Source: Dryococelus australis (Eukaryota; Arthropoda; Insecta; Phasmatodea; Phasmatidae). From it: a stretch of 64,000 nucleotides of DNA. The translations under genes and the position numbers were made by a program. Positions 46,256-57,028 of this stretch are shown one piece after another. The stretch is from the NCBI GenBank assembly GCA_029891345.1, contig CM057002.1, forward strand, positions 22,802,795 through 22,866,794. Direction: 5' to 3'. The notes beneath the pieces are model-generated. The model saw only the letters and a program-made list of their open reading frames with translations, did not search any database and was not told the DNA's origin. Within the stretch, counting starts at the first letter, position 1. Each line of letters opens with the position of its first letter.

Positions 46256-48111
46256 CGTAACGCAGGGTAGAAGTACGTGAGGGAATACGGGAGTTGGCAG
46301 TGCTGGTTCCCCGAGCCCTGCCTGGTGGTATACCTAGGTAAGTGACTTGGCAAGACTGCGCGACACGTCACGCCACTTCAGTTAGCGGTACATGCGAGAG
46401 TGTCTCTCCGCAGGAGGTTAATGAGCAGATAGTTATGAGAATGTGCTAAGTGGCTGTCTGAGCGGCTAGCAAGCCTAAGTCGCCGCCATCTCATTCCATA
46501 TGTCACTCTCGTCACCACAATGGCTTTACCGACCCCCCTCCCCCCCCCCCCCCTCAAACAAAAACCCACGGATGGGACAGATAGTTACTTTCGTGTAACG
46601 TGTTCCATAGTACCAGTCTATTTTTGTAACAGGTTACTGTAAAACCTTTCTCGCCTGCCCCCATGTACTGGGAACGACGATTACGTTCAAAGTTCCAGAA
46701 CATGTCGTTCCAAGAAATAACGATCGCGCATGCGCACTGTTGCAAACCAAGGCGTTACAAAAAAGAATATTTACACATGCGCGCCGTTGCAGGTCAGACG
46801 TTCCAAAAAAAATAACTTTTGTGCATGCGCAGTAGTCAGGCGTTGGTTTTACGGTCCGACCTCACCCGCCATGTTGAAGTTTCCATGTATGTCATATCTT
46901 CCTTTTCAGTGAAACAACCAAATATTTGTCACTATAGCATTATCACAATTGACAATCCCCTTCCAATTTAGTTGGTCAAACTTCATTCAAATGTAATATG
47001 GTGATTGCAAATGGCATTAATCTGTTCATAATTCTCGAACAAATACGGCATGACTACGAAACGAATTTTCAGAATTTATGTTTGTACTTCAGCGTACCGT
47101 ATATTGACATGATTGCATAGTAGCAGTTTCGTAATAAAATTTGGTATACAACTGAAATAAGCTAGAACCAATAATTCAACATGGCGGGCGTGTGAGGCCG
47201 AGCCTTAAGTGAGACAATCCAAAACGTTCCAAAAATAATTGGACAAACAATGGAACATGTTACTCGTGCAACAAACTGTTACCAAGCTGTAACAGTTTTT
47301 TATAACAACGTAACATACAAAGTACGACAAACTGATAGATCACAATCTGGTATTAGGTTGACAAATATACACAAAATAGTATTTGCACTATTGATCACTC
47401 CGCTGATACAAAATTACGTTTACAGTCTCTATTACGTATAGGCAGAGAGATATATTAGAGACGCTATTTACATACACCGTATATAAGAACACATCGAGCG
47501 AAATCAGCTGGCAGTTATTCTCAGAGAAGACACGAGAAAGTGGGACGGCTGGCGAGACGGACCTCGCACAAAAGACGAAAGGTCGGTTGCCGCAATGGAC
47601 CTTGGCAGAGTACACCCGAATAAGGCGACACGCGCGCAGCTTCCGCAGTCTGCAACTGTGTCCGCCCTTCTTCCCGTCCACCTTGACCTCTATACGCGTG
47701 CCGACACGTTCCCAACCGTTTGCATCGTTCGGCGCGTTCGCATTCGTGCAGCGGTGGCGAAGGAGCACCCGTTTCCCAAATCGCCCGGCAGTAAACACGT
47801 TGCATCACGCAAGTCACAAAACAACTGGAACAGCACAACCATCGGGTGAAGTTACAACTTAAATAAAGTGAAGTTATATTTCTATAAAAGCGAGCAGAAT
47901 TATTTTGGATGTTCCTAGGCTTATAATTTGCATACATTAACAACTCTCAATTGGATTTGCGGTGCTGGCAACACAGCTGTGACCTGAGAAAATAGTGGAT
48001 GAACGCTGCATTTGACCTTTAAGTTTGTATTTTACGTTTGATTTCCGACATGTTGTTTCGTATGGAACTTGCCACAATGGAACTGCCAAAGGTAAAAGCA
48101 CTTCTGACTTT
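46256..48111. other. Unannotated DNA
   Basis: C14 run at 46540-46553 and a GC-rich patch at about 47540-47830 with frames open on both strands. No gene is supported. Confidence 0.55.
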
Positions 48112-49085
48112 AAGCCCCTGTCACACTACCAAATTTTTGCCTTCGACTACATATATTTGCCAGTAAAATATGGGGACAAAATACGGGCCATCAAATTTTT
48201 CCTTCTGACAAATTTTATCAAATAATCTTGAATGTGTGTGGAAATGTGTCACACTGTCAAATTTTTTTACTGGGAGAATCTAATTTTAATTATTATTTTA
48301 AAAATTATTTTCATACAGAGATATTACTTATGTTTTTCCATGCGGTCCAGTCCACTACAGGAACAAATGTAAGTAATATTGTAACTTATTTTCGTTCTTT
48401 TTACAATTTTATTTATGGAGATGTTTCCTGCACAATAACATTTAAAGCCTCTGAGTTCGTAGAATTCAGTGCAATACTCATTAAAAATAGCATTGATGCC
48501 CATGCAGCTTCTACATATTTTAACTTCGTTTCCAGCTATTTTTTTTTTTGTTTTTTTTTTGTTTTTTTTTTTTTTAACGTCCATTTTTGTCGTGCACGAT
48601 TCTGATTGGCCGGTATTTGACAGCCTCAGCCAATCAGAATCGTGCACGACAAAATGGACGCTAAGAAACTTTAAAATAACGAACGATAACTGGAAACTAA
48701 GACGGTCATAAAGATAATTAACTGGTGTAGAAGCTGTCGGAGCATGACTGCTATTTGAACTGAATATTGCATATCATATTACGAACTCAGAGGGAAAATA
48801 TCCCTGCTAAATAAAATTTAATTTTAGTTTAAGAAGCAAAATTAAGTTAACAAAATGCCTTACAATTATTCCTGCAATTGACTGCATTGAGAAACAAAAG
48901 CAGTATCTCAGTATCAAAACAATTTTTTAATACAGATTCTCTCAGTAAAAAAATTTGCCAGTGTGACACATTTTCAAACAAATTCCAGATTATTTGATCA
49001 AATTTGTCGGAAGGAAAAATTTGATGACCGTATTTTCTACTTCGGCCTTTATTGCCAGATATAGTTGAAGGCAAAAATCTGGTTT
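48112..49085. mobile_element. Snapback (foldback) element, about 0.97 kb
   Basis: The two halves are reverse complements of one another around a centre at 48611-48628. Outer arm landmarks: 'caaatttttccttctgacaa' and 'aaatgtgtcacactgtcaaa' on the left, with inverted 'ttgtcggaaggaaaaatttg' and 'tttgccagtgtgacacattt' on the right. Inner landmarks: CCTCTGAGTTCGTA and GCAGCTTCTACA on the left, with inverted TACGAACTCAGAGG and TGTAGAAGCTGTC on the right. The innermost arms are almost perfect. No protein is encoded. Confidence 0.75.
48578..48660. repeat. Central hairpin: 32-bp arms, 18-nt loop
   Basis: Left arm 48578-48610 and right arm 48629-48660 are exact reverse complements except for one extra T in the left arm. 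The core is GTCGTGCACGATTCTGATTG. It is the best-conserved part of the snapback element. Confidence 0.9.
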
Positions 49086-49531
49086 TATTCGTAACCTGGG
49101 TAGAATAAACCTTACCCTGGTGGTCTCGGGCATCTGCAGAGCTACCAACTAGACCAGACGGGCGGAAACCAGACAGTGTGGGCCACGGTTGGAAGAGTGG
49201 GGGAAGGGTTGGCAACGACATGCCAACATTACAACGGGAGTTAATGCGGCGAGAGGAGCACAGCTGCGTAGTCGCGTGAGGGGAATGAGGAAGGGATGGG
49301 TCGGCGCACGTGCGGGCCGTCCTTACAACCCCCTCGCGCGGGTAATTAAAGGGGGTGGAAGAGTGTCAGCTGCAGCAGGTAAGGCGCAAGCTTCCATCCC
49401 CTTCCCACAAAAACCTCTGGACATTATAGCCCGTTTACGTCTGGTCGACCCCCTCGTGTGTGAACTTGCGCGGAAACGAACGCCCCTATTGGACCCGCAC
49501 ATCTCTCTTCCCGCGCTATGCAAATGTGTGT
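49086..49531. other. GC-rich unannotated block
   Basis: Frames open on both strands, reflecting composition. No supported gene. Confidence 0.5.
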
Positions 49532-50154
49532 TATAGTTCATCCATGACTACTTCCCCCTTTTCTGAAGCCCTGCTAAAGTTCTAGGAACTTCCAGGACAT
49601 TATTCCGCCAGGCTCACGTATACAAAGATTTTACTAAGCCTAGAAAAATACACTAGAATAACAACGCACCGCATTCGTGGACACCCAGTTTCACAATATT
49701 TTTCGTAGGAACCATTTCTTACTAGCATTACTAACACGCCTATTTTCTCACTGTTTTTATTCGCATTAATTATTAATTATATACTATAATGTGTACATAA
49801 ATTACAAGTAAATGTTGACTTGAGGGGAACGAAAGATATGATATAAGCCGTTCACGGTAAAAGTGCCAGTTACTTTTTCCTTTCGACCAATTTATATCCT
49901 TCCACCACTTGTTAATGTAAACTCTGCCATGTGAGTAATAAGCACAGTGTATACATTCACCACGCAAAAAATCAAAAGTCCGAGCTTAAAAAAGTGCTCA
50001 CTTTACCGTGAACGGCCTATACATTAATGTTTACACTAGTAAAAAACGCTAGTAATACACTACATAGTTAGGAAACAACCAAACAAGTTATATATGGGGT
50101 GATTTTTCAAAGGTATGATTCAAAAAAGCATGAAGATACCGGAAATAGACTATA
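49532..50154 (+). mobile_element. Type C MITE interrupted by a type B
   Basis: Left part: TATAGTTCATCCATGACTAC, 'cccttttctgaagccctgct', 'gaaccatttcttactagca', 'attattaattatatacta'. Right part: 'catagttaggaaacaacc', 'ggtgatttttcaaaggtatg', then GGAAATAGACTATA. The two halves are separated by the complete B at 49847-50017. Confidence 0.82.
49847..50017 (+). mobile_element. Type B MITE nested in type C
   Basis: Begins GCCGTTCACGGTAAAAGTGC and ends CACTTTACCGTGAACGGCC. ATATA precedes it and TATA follows it, as expected for insertion at a TA-rich target. It is short (171 bp) but has both ends. Confidence 0.82.
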
Positions 50155-50353
50155 AATAAAAGATCAGTTGCAATGGGCCCAATGGAAGTAAAGGCGATTC
50201 ATGCCAACATAAAATGTGTTTCCCCCATTTTGCAGGTTGCTCTATGCCAATCGGCTAATCGAGTAAGAAAGGGAGGGGAGAAGCGGTTTACACACTAAAA
50301 AGAGACGTCAACTCAACCAACGAAAATGGCCCTCACATCCAAACCGCATTGGC

Positions 50354-50642
50354 AGAGACATGCGAAATTCGCGTTATTATTTGACGACAGACGAGACTTC
50401 AAACACTTGTGTTTTGTATTGCCTTATCATTGGACTACAGTTTGTTAGTACGCGGACCAATACGGCTTTGGACCAATAGGAAACCACTAAAGAGAAGCTG
50501 GCCCAATCACGTCCAACCAAGTCGAAAGGGAAAATGTGTCCTCACTGCTGCAGAAGCCAATAAAGTGACACCGGTTCGAACATGTATAGGACAGTTAATT
50601 TTAGCGTGCTGATAGAAAATGACGCGAATTTTGCATGTCTCT
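50354..50642. mobile_element. Family F MITE, copy 2
   Basis: TIRs AGAGACATGCGAAATTCGCG, then TTATT, and inverted GACGCGAATTTTGCATGTCT, then CT. Two mismatches over the first 25 bp. The interior has several CCAAT/ATTGG motifs (GACCAATACGG, GGACCAATAGG, GCCCAATCACG). Homolog of 33163-33454. Confidence 0.7.
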
Positions 50643-51144
50643 ACGTATCGGAAATTAATGCAGCCATAAAATAATTTGTAGTATGATGATAATACAATGT
50701 TCGTAGCATAGTTACGTATACAAAAATACAGTATCACGGATCCATTATTCAGTTACAATTTCGCTGACGGACTACCTAGGACCTTCTCTTGACGACTGGG
50801 AGATTGCAGGTTCTCGTTCTCAACTGTAATAAGCAAAGGATTTCCCGCCCTTTTTAAAAGCAAGTTTATGTCAGATGTACGTCTTGCAGTTTTTACTGGG
50901 GTGCAACCTGTTTTTCATTAAACGATTCCACAACTAGTCTACGCTCCAAAACATTCAGCTCAACTTTCGTCATCGGATGATTTTACACATCGTCCGTCAT
51001 CGCTGCCCACCATCCAATCACGGACGTCCATTATCGGAAGGAAAAAAAAAACTTAATTCTGATTGGCCCACAAGTGTAGAAAAAATCCTCCTCGCCAAGA
51101 CACCTACCAATAACGAAAGGAAAGCTGCAACTGTACAAGTAAAT
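50643..51144. other. Unannotated DNA
   Basis: Includes CTGATTGGCCC near 51058, as in the CCAAT-bearing elements, but no bounded element was found. Confidence 0.5.
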
Positions 51145-51551
51145 GCGGTTTAAGTTAAACGGAGCACTTTTGAAAGTCCAGCTGAATATCTACATGTATG
51201 CACATTGTGTATTCTTCCACCACGCGTAAATTAACGTTGCCATGAGCCTCATTAATTAATTCGTGTGTCGAGCAAGTGGAAGTGTCGAATTATTTTAAAA
51301 ATGCAAATATTTTACAAATGTACTAGCTAGCTCTTAACTATTACATGCTTAAAAAAAACATAAAGCGCAAGAAATAATTTTTGTGTTCACTCATGTTTAC
51401 CAAACACTTTAATTCACCGTTAAGACATGGAACGTCTTTCTCTTGGTTGTAACCAACTTTACTGGCCGCATACCAATCAATGTTCCCGTGAAATTATATG
51501 CAAGCAGGGTCGGCGACATTTTTCAAAGCTTACTTTCAAAAGTGCCGAATA
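51145..51551 (+). mobile_element. Type A MITE, diverged, ends eroded
   Basis: The interior is clear: 'atctacatgtatgcacattg', 'aattaacgttgccatgagcc', 'taaccaactttactggccgc', 'ttactttcaaaagtgcc'. The left terminus (GCGGTTTAAGTTAAACGGAG) and right terminus deviate from consensus. Confidence 0.75.
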
Positions 51552-51647
51552 ACATTTGAAAGAATTGCTGACCGGGATGCAGATCAAAGGAAACACAAGA
51601 ACAGTTGAGTGGAGAAATTTGCGCTGTTCTGAACGAGATCTTGAAAA

Positions 51648-51801
51648 ACGGGAGATCCCCGAGAAAACCCGCCGACCAGAGGTATCGCCCGACACGAGAT
51701 TCCCACTTGCGAAAATCCGGGTGCGACACCTGGCCGGGGTTTGAACCCGGTTCGCTTAAGGCGGGAGGCGAGTGGTCCAACCGCTAGGCCACCGCGGCCC
51801 C
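51648..51801 (-). mobile_element. tRNA-derived SINE head, reverse, with intact A and B boxes
   Basis: On the minus strand: GGGGCCGCGGTGGCCTAGCG, then GTTGG (A box TGGCCTAGCGG) and a consensus B box GGGTTCAAACCC, then 'ggattttcgcaagtgggaat' and 'ggcgggttttctcggggat'. It is 3'-truncated relative to the copy at 45912. It is the best-preserved promoter of the family here. Confidence 0.82.
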
Positions 51802-52845
51802 GTCACAACAGGGCGTGTATATCACCGTCCTCGCTGCATCTACGGCGGCGATGGACGACGCGAGGTCGCCGATAGAGACAGTTTCCGCCGTCGTGACGCG
51901 CTGTTTATCAGCGTGTGTGATATACTGGGTCAGGCCGCGGGGGTTGTCGAGGGGGTGGACTGCGAGGTAGGGTCACGAGGGTCAACCCCCTACCTCGTCC
52001 CTCACCGACCACCGCACAACACACGACCAGCAACCCGGGCCATCAATCTGAGGATCGCGCCAGCCTTCACTTATCCGCGGGGGGAAGACCAGCCATCCCT
52101 CATCGTCCACCCCACAAACCCCTACCGCCCGCGGGGACATGCTTCACCCAGAGGCCGCAGCGAGGAGCCACTGCACCCACCAACCACCTCCACCTCGCGT
52201 TATTAATTATTGTCAATTACGTCACCTTGCGCGGCCAGCGTCAACCAGCCGCGTTGAAGCATCACTGCTGAATACCCTTCATTATTCCTCATTAACGGGC
52301 GTCCCTTTAAAGCATTCCTGCTATCTGCATGAGGAGGAATATTAGCGGGGCAATCAACCAGCCTAAACCTCACAATTACAAACGGCACGCTCCAACCCCG
52401 CTCACCCTTCCAACTAGGGTTGCCCACTTTGTTTCGGACTTCTCATAATCGAACCTTCCGATAACCCGAGAGAAGATATCTCACCCCAGTGAAATGATCG
52501 AGGAAAAAGAACAGTTTTAAATAGTATCTGCAATGCGCAGAAGTCGGTATTACACATCAGCCGACATTTTCTCCGAACAGTTACTTCAACAGTGAGGTTT
52601 GCATCTACGAATTAATCACCTTTACTACAATCTACACCAACACACTGGGAAGAAAATATACTGTACGCGTCCACGAACGCAGTTCAGCAAAGCTGGAAGT
52701 AACTTTGAATAAACTACACAGTAGTTTCCAAATAAAAACTATAAATTTCTTTCAACTACTCGAAAGGACATTATCATTTGTAAATCCTGCAACACAGTAG
52801 AGGACACTTGACTGCGGAAAACGAAGTCCGCCCTCCCCTTCCCGC
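51802..52845. other. GC-rich then AT-rich unannotated DNA
   Basis: GC-rich to about 52200, with a 10-bp hairpin (CGAGGTAGGG 51963-51972 with 51988-51997). The 144-codon plus frame here overlaps the SINE and is compositional. AT-rich and featureless after 52200. Confidence 0.5.
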
Positions 52846-53289
52846 AAAAAGTGTGATGACCAAGCCAGTAATGAACGTTGTACAGCACAGTACAGCGTAG
52901 TAGAGTGGTCCAGAAGACTGGTGAGTGGAAATACAAAAAGTGTGATGACCAAGCCAATAATGAACGTTGTACAGCACAGTACAGCGTAGTAGAGTGGTCC
53001 AGAAGACTGGTGAGTGGAAATACAAAAAGTGTGATGACCAAGCCAGTAATGAACGTTGTACAGCACAGTACAGCGTAGTAGAGTGGTCCAGAAGACTGGT
53101 GAGTGGAAATACAAAAAGTGTGATGACCAAGCCAATAATGAACGTTGTACAGCACAGTACAGCGTAGTAGAGTGGTCCAGAAGACTGGTGAGTGGAAATA
53201 CAAAAAGTGTGATGACCAAGCCAGTAATGAACGTTGTACAGCACAGTACAGCGTAGAGTGGTCCAGAAGACTGGTGAGTGGAAATACAG
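52846..53289. repeat. 89-bp minisatellite, five units, alternating variants
   Basis: GTGTGATGACCAAGCC recurs at 52851, 52940, 53029, 53118 and 53207, exactly 89 bp apart. The next bases alternate AGTAATG, AATAATG, AGTAATG, AATAATG, AGTAATG. The last unit has a 3-bp loss (GCGTAGAGTGG). Long minus-strand frames and repeated 66-codon plus frames arise from the repeat. Confidence 0.95.
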
Positions 53290-53336
53290 AAATCGAAGTA
53301 ACTGTTATTCCTGCAGTGATGAAAACAGTACTTAAC

Positions 53337-53757
53337 TAGTCCATTCACGGTTACTTCCAACTTTTCTGAAGCACTGCCAAAGTTATACTTCCAGGATATA
53401 CCTCCGCCTCATGCAAACAAAGCTTAATCAAGTCGAGAAAATTTCACGAAAGGGACAGCGCACCGCATTCGTGCGCACTCAAGAGTAATAATATTTTGCA
53501 TAAGAACTATTTCTTACCAGGCATTACGAACAAACATTTTCTGTTTTTACTAATATTAATTAAAACGAAATATTATGATATTGACATATATGAAATATAA
53601 ATAACCATTCTACCTAACCAAAAATAAGTTACTCTTATATTATTTATGTTAAAACAAGTATAAAACTATTGTGGTACACGGCGTAGTTAGGAAACAACCA
53701 ATGGGGTAATTTTTCAAAGGTTTGATTTAAAAAGTGTGAAGAATATGAGAATGGACC
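53337..53757 (+). mobile_element. Type C MITE, full length
   Basis: Begins TAGTCCATTCACGGTTACTT, then CCAACTTTTCTGAAGC, and ends TTTGATTTAAAAAGTGTGAA, then GAATATGAGAATGGACCA. It is 421 bp and one of the two best templates for the family (with 60978). It lies 48 bp after the 89-bp array. Confidence 0.85.
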
Positions 53758-54016
53758 AGTACATGTGTGCAGATCTCAGATTGTTAACCTTCAGGCATGA
53801 AAATAAAATCATATAGAATGCAATAATTAACAAAACATAATAATTATTATTATTATTACTATAAACTCCCGTCGATTATAACGCAGATAATTCTGCCACA
53901 CAGCCGGTGTGAGCTGGCTAAAATCTCTCGACAGTGTTTTTGCACATGCTAAAATTACCCGCACCGCGCAGCTTCGGTGATACGCGAAGAACGCCGCACG
54001 CAGCGAGTTGAAAAAT

Positions 54017-54696
54017 AACACAGCCCACTGCCTCCTGGAGCGAAGTCTGCACGCGTGCGGTTACTGACAGCCAGGCGCTGGCAAGAGACCCCAGCCATCT
54101 TAACACAGCCCACTGCCTCCTGGAGCGAAGTCTGCACGCGTGCGGTTACTGACAGCCAGGCGCTGGCAAGGGACCCCAGCCATCTTAACACAGCCCACTG
54201 CCTCCTGGAGCGAAGTCTGCACGCGTGCGGTTACTGACAGCCAGGCGCTGGCAAGAGACCCCAGCCATCTTAACACAGCCCACTGCCTCCTGGAGCGAAG
54301 TCTGCACGCGTGCGGTTACTGACAGCCAGGCGCTGGCAAGAGACCCCAGCCATCTTAACACAGCCCACTGCCTCCTGGAGCGAAGTCTGCACGCGTGCGG
54401 TTACTGACAGCCAGGCGCTGGCAAGAGACCCCAGCCATCTTAACACAGCCCACTGCCTCCTGGAGCGAAGTCTGCACGCGTGCGGTTACTGACAGCCAGG
54501 CGCTGGCAAGAGACCCCAGCCATCTTAACACAGCCCACTGCCACCTGGAGCGAAGTCTGCACGCGTGCGGTTACTGACAGCCAGGCGCTGGCAAGAGACC
54601 CCAGCCATCTTAACACAGCCCACTGCCTCCTGGAGCGAAGTCTGCACGCGTGCGGTTACTGACAGCCAGGCGCTGGCAAGAGACCCCAGCCATCTT
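54017..54696. repeat. 85-bp minisatellite, eight near-identical units
   Basis: Exactly 8 x 85 bp. Each unit contains CAGCCCACTGCCTCCTGGAG and ACGCGTGCGGTTACTGACAG. Only single-base differences are seen, such as GGGACC for GAGACC in the second unit and CCACC for CCTCC in the seventh. The 60-codon frames repeated every 85 bp are artefacts. Confidence 0.95.
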
Positions 54697-56290
54697 CTCG
54701 TCGCTTTCGGGATGCCGAACATTTAACTAACACCTACCGGAAATCACCGCGAAATTCCTTCTGTTACGAGTAGTGATCAGGCCTTAGCTTAGCGGCCTGC
54801 CTGGTCACACATTCGCATATTTATCCAGGACACGGGCCGTAGATTGTTGGAATTAGTTGTGAAATTGCAAAACAACCCTCCACAGGCCAGTATATAGAGA
54901 CAACGCATCAGATATATAGGGTAGTGGAACCCCTCGGACGGGGTCTTTTTGTCGTCGGGCCATTGGAAAGAGAAGGTTACTGAAGATGGGTCTGTGCGGC
55001 CGTCGACTTCCGCCATTTTAATCAGCCTCCGGAATCATGAACATGGTGGGGACTCTCCTGTTAGACTTTACATTTAGAATGTGGATAGTTTAAATATTTA
55101 TAATTGGATATAATTAATATTTCATTGTATTTGTATAGCTCTCCCCGTTTATATTCAGTCATATTAATATAGGAATAATATTGCACATCCTTGTTAAATA
55201 AACCCATTTTATATAGTCTTCATTACATAACTCTTATTAATAACTTGCAATGCACTTATAACCACGTTAAGTTATGATGTACCATAAAATAATATATCAC
55301 TTCCATGTCATTCAGAAATTCCAAAATCGTACACGAAATGTACTGTAGCAGTCTAGGCGTCCGCGCGCCTTAATTATTCTATGGTGACCATGTGTCCTTC
55401 CTTAATCGCTGTCCTGAGGCATGCGAAAGGCCAAAAAAAGTAATGAAATTTCCATCTTCAGCCAAGTGACCTGCGAAAAGTCCTGTTGCGTTGCACATAA
55501 ATATATATTATCTTCACATACAGTGATTTTCACAAACTGATTTTACAAAATAACACATTGCCCCGTGCCATTCATTCAAATATTTTTTTTTTCTTCGAAG
55601 AAATGCAGATATTATACTGTTCCACTAGTGTGTGTTAGTTCACAATTAAATTTTAATAAGGATTTCGATTTATATCCACATTTTTATTTGGTATACTCCT
55701 TTAAATGTTCCAATCACATTAACTTGTATATACAGAACTGTTATACCTGAACATTAATCATATTCCTTTTATTATAAATCACAATTATTCGGACAGTACT
55801 CTACTTCCTGCATTAACAAATATGGTCACCCTAGATGATGATGCATACGCTCCCGCAGTTATTATTCATTTAATTCCGCTAATCATATTTCGTCGGCATA
55901 CACGAAAACAGAAAACGACTCGCATAGCCTTCCGCTTTTTACTCTGCCCTGCAATTCGATAGCAAAAACTCCAAAATTCCAGTAAATTCATGGAGCATCT
56001 TTAACATTACAATTAAGGAGCTACATGGAAAAAGCACACTTCAAAATGCATATGAAATGCACCGACTGAATCTATTTGAAGAACACGTTACTGAACTTAC
56101 CTTCTAATTGGGAATTGCTATAAATTGAATGTATTGCTACACGCGGCCGCTCGCCTTTTGTGTTCTTGCCTTGTTTTGAGGTATGTATTGTGTTGTATTA
56201 ACGGTTTAATTCCTTTTTGCATATTATAATAACTTTTACGATTATTAACAGTATTGATTATGTGTTTTTGCAGATTTCGCCGTGAAATGA
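54697..56290. other. Unannotated, mostly AT-rich
   Basis: A minus-strand frame at 54789-55016 (75 codons, starting MAEVDGRTDP) in a less AT-rich patch is the only mild coding hint. No family is recognised. The rest (55020-56240) is AT-rich and featureless. Confidence 0.5.
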
Positions 56291-57016
56291 ATCGGAGGCG
56301 AATTCGTTCTTCTGGTTATTGCCCGAGGAAGGTTTATCGTAATATTACGTATTTTTACTAAGGATGGCAATAAAGATGACAGGTCTTGGACAGTTAAGAT
56401 CATTGATATGGAAGAGAGTTTTTTTGTTGTCTTTTTCGTACGTTTTGGTCTTCAAGGAATAACTGTTAAAGCTGGCAGTGGTTTGTTGGAAATGTGTTTC
56501 TTCAGAACGTCTCATGACGAGAAGGAGCCTGCACCAAAGGATATTAGTGAGATTGATCCAAACAGGATAATCTATTGGAAGACTTTTCCAGTTCATGAGG
56601 GCAAGGCAGACAATACTGCTGTAATTAGTGTTTTTTTGGTAATGCTGATCAGATTTGGTTGTATCGGAAATTAGTTGGTACTACTGACGACATGCATATT
56701 CTTGGTCATGTGGAATTGTTTTCATTCAGTGACAGAGTTACAAATCGAACGTCGCGGAATACTGACGCGTGCCGCGATAAAGCTATCTGAACTGATGCCG
56801 CTCCAGACCCTGGAACATTGAACGACTTGGGTGGTCGGTGTGCGAATTTTCTGGTCATCTTCAACCTCGGCACGATTCGTGGGGGGCAGAACATTCCAGG
56901 GCTGGGACGCCTCAGGTATATTAGCCACGGCATGTCTCTGAATCGGGAGTCTGGAGCCTTGTACGGCCACGAGCTCCTGTTGTGTGATACCATCGGAGAG
57001 ACGAAAGTGAACAGTA
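56291..57016 (+). pseudogene. Unrecognised broken coding region
   Basis: One frame is open from after a stop at about 56289 to 56674 and reads plausible protein, for example TKDGNKDDRSWTVKIIDM and DISEIDPNRIIYW. At a seven-T run near 56632 the sensible reading moves to another frame (GNADQIWLYRKLVG, then MHILGHVELFSFSDRV). That frame carries one in-frame TGA at 56788 and continues with GTLNDLGGRCANFLVIFNLG and LNRESGALYGHELLLCDTI. An AG precedes the block (TTTTTGCAG at about 56268-56276) and ACAGTAAGT follows at about 57011, so exon borders are conceivable. The protein family was not recognised. It is either a pseudogene, or a gene fragment with an assembly error in the T run plus a real stop. 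Confidence 0.4.
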
Positions 57017-57028
57017 AGTGTATATATA

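Noticed and set aside
51772-52206. 144-codon plus frame in GC-rich DNA
   Set aside because: It starts inside the SINE and is low-complexity (Pro/Arg-rich). Composition explains it.
52739-53360. Minus-strand frames of 154-202 codons and repeated 66-codon plus frames
   Set aside because: All come from the 89-bp tandem array.
54017-54696. Possible CRISPR array
   Set aside because: Whole units, not short repeats with unique spacers, are identical. There are no cas genes and the setting is eukaryotic.
54055-54722. Series of identical 60-codon frames
   Set aside because: They repeat every 85 bp with the minisatellite.
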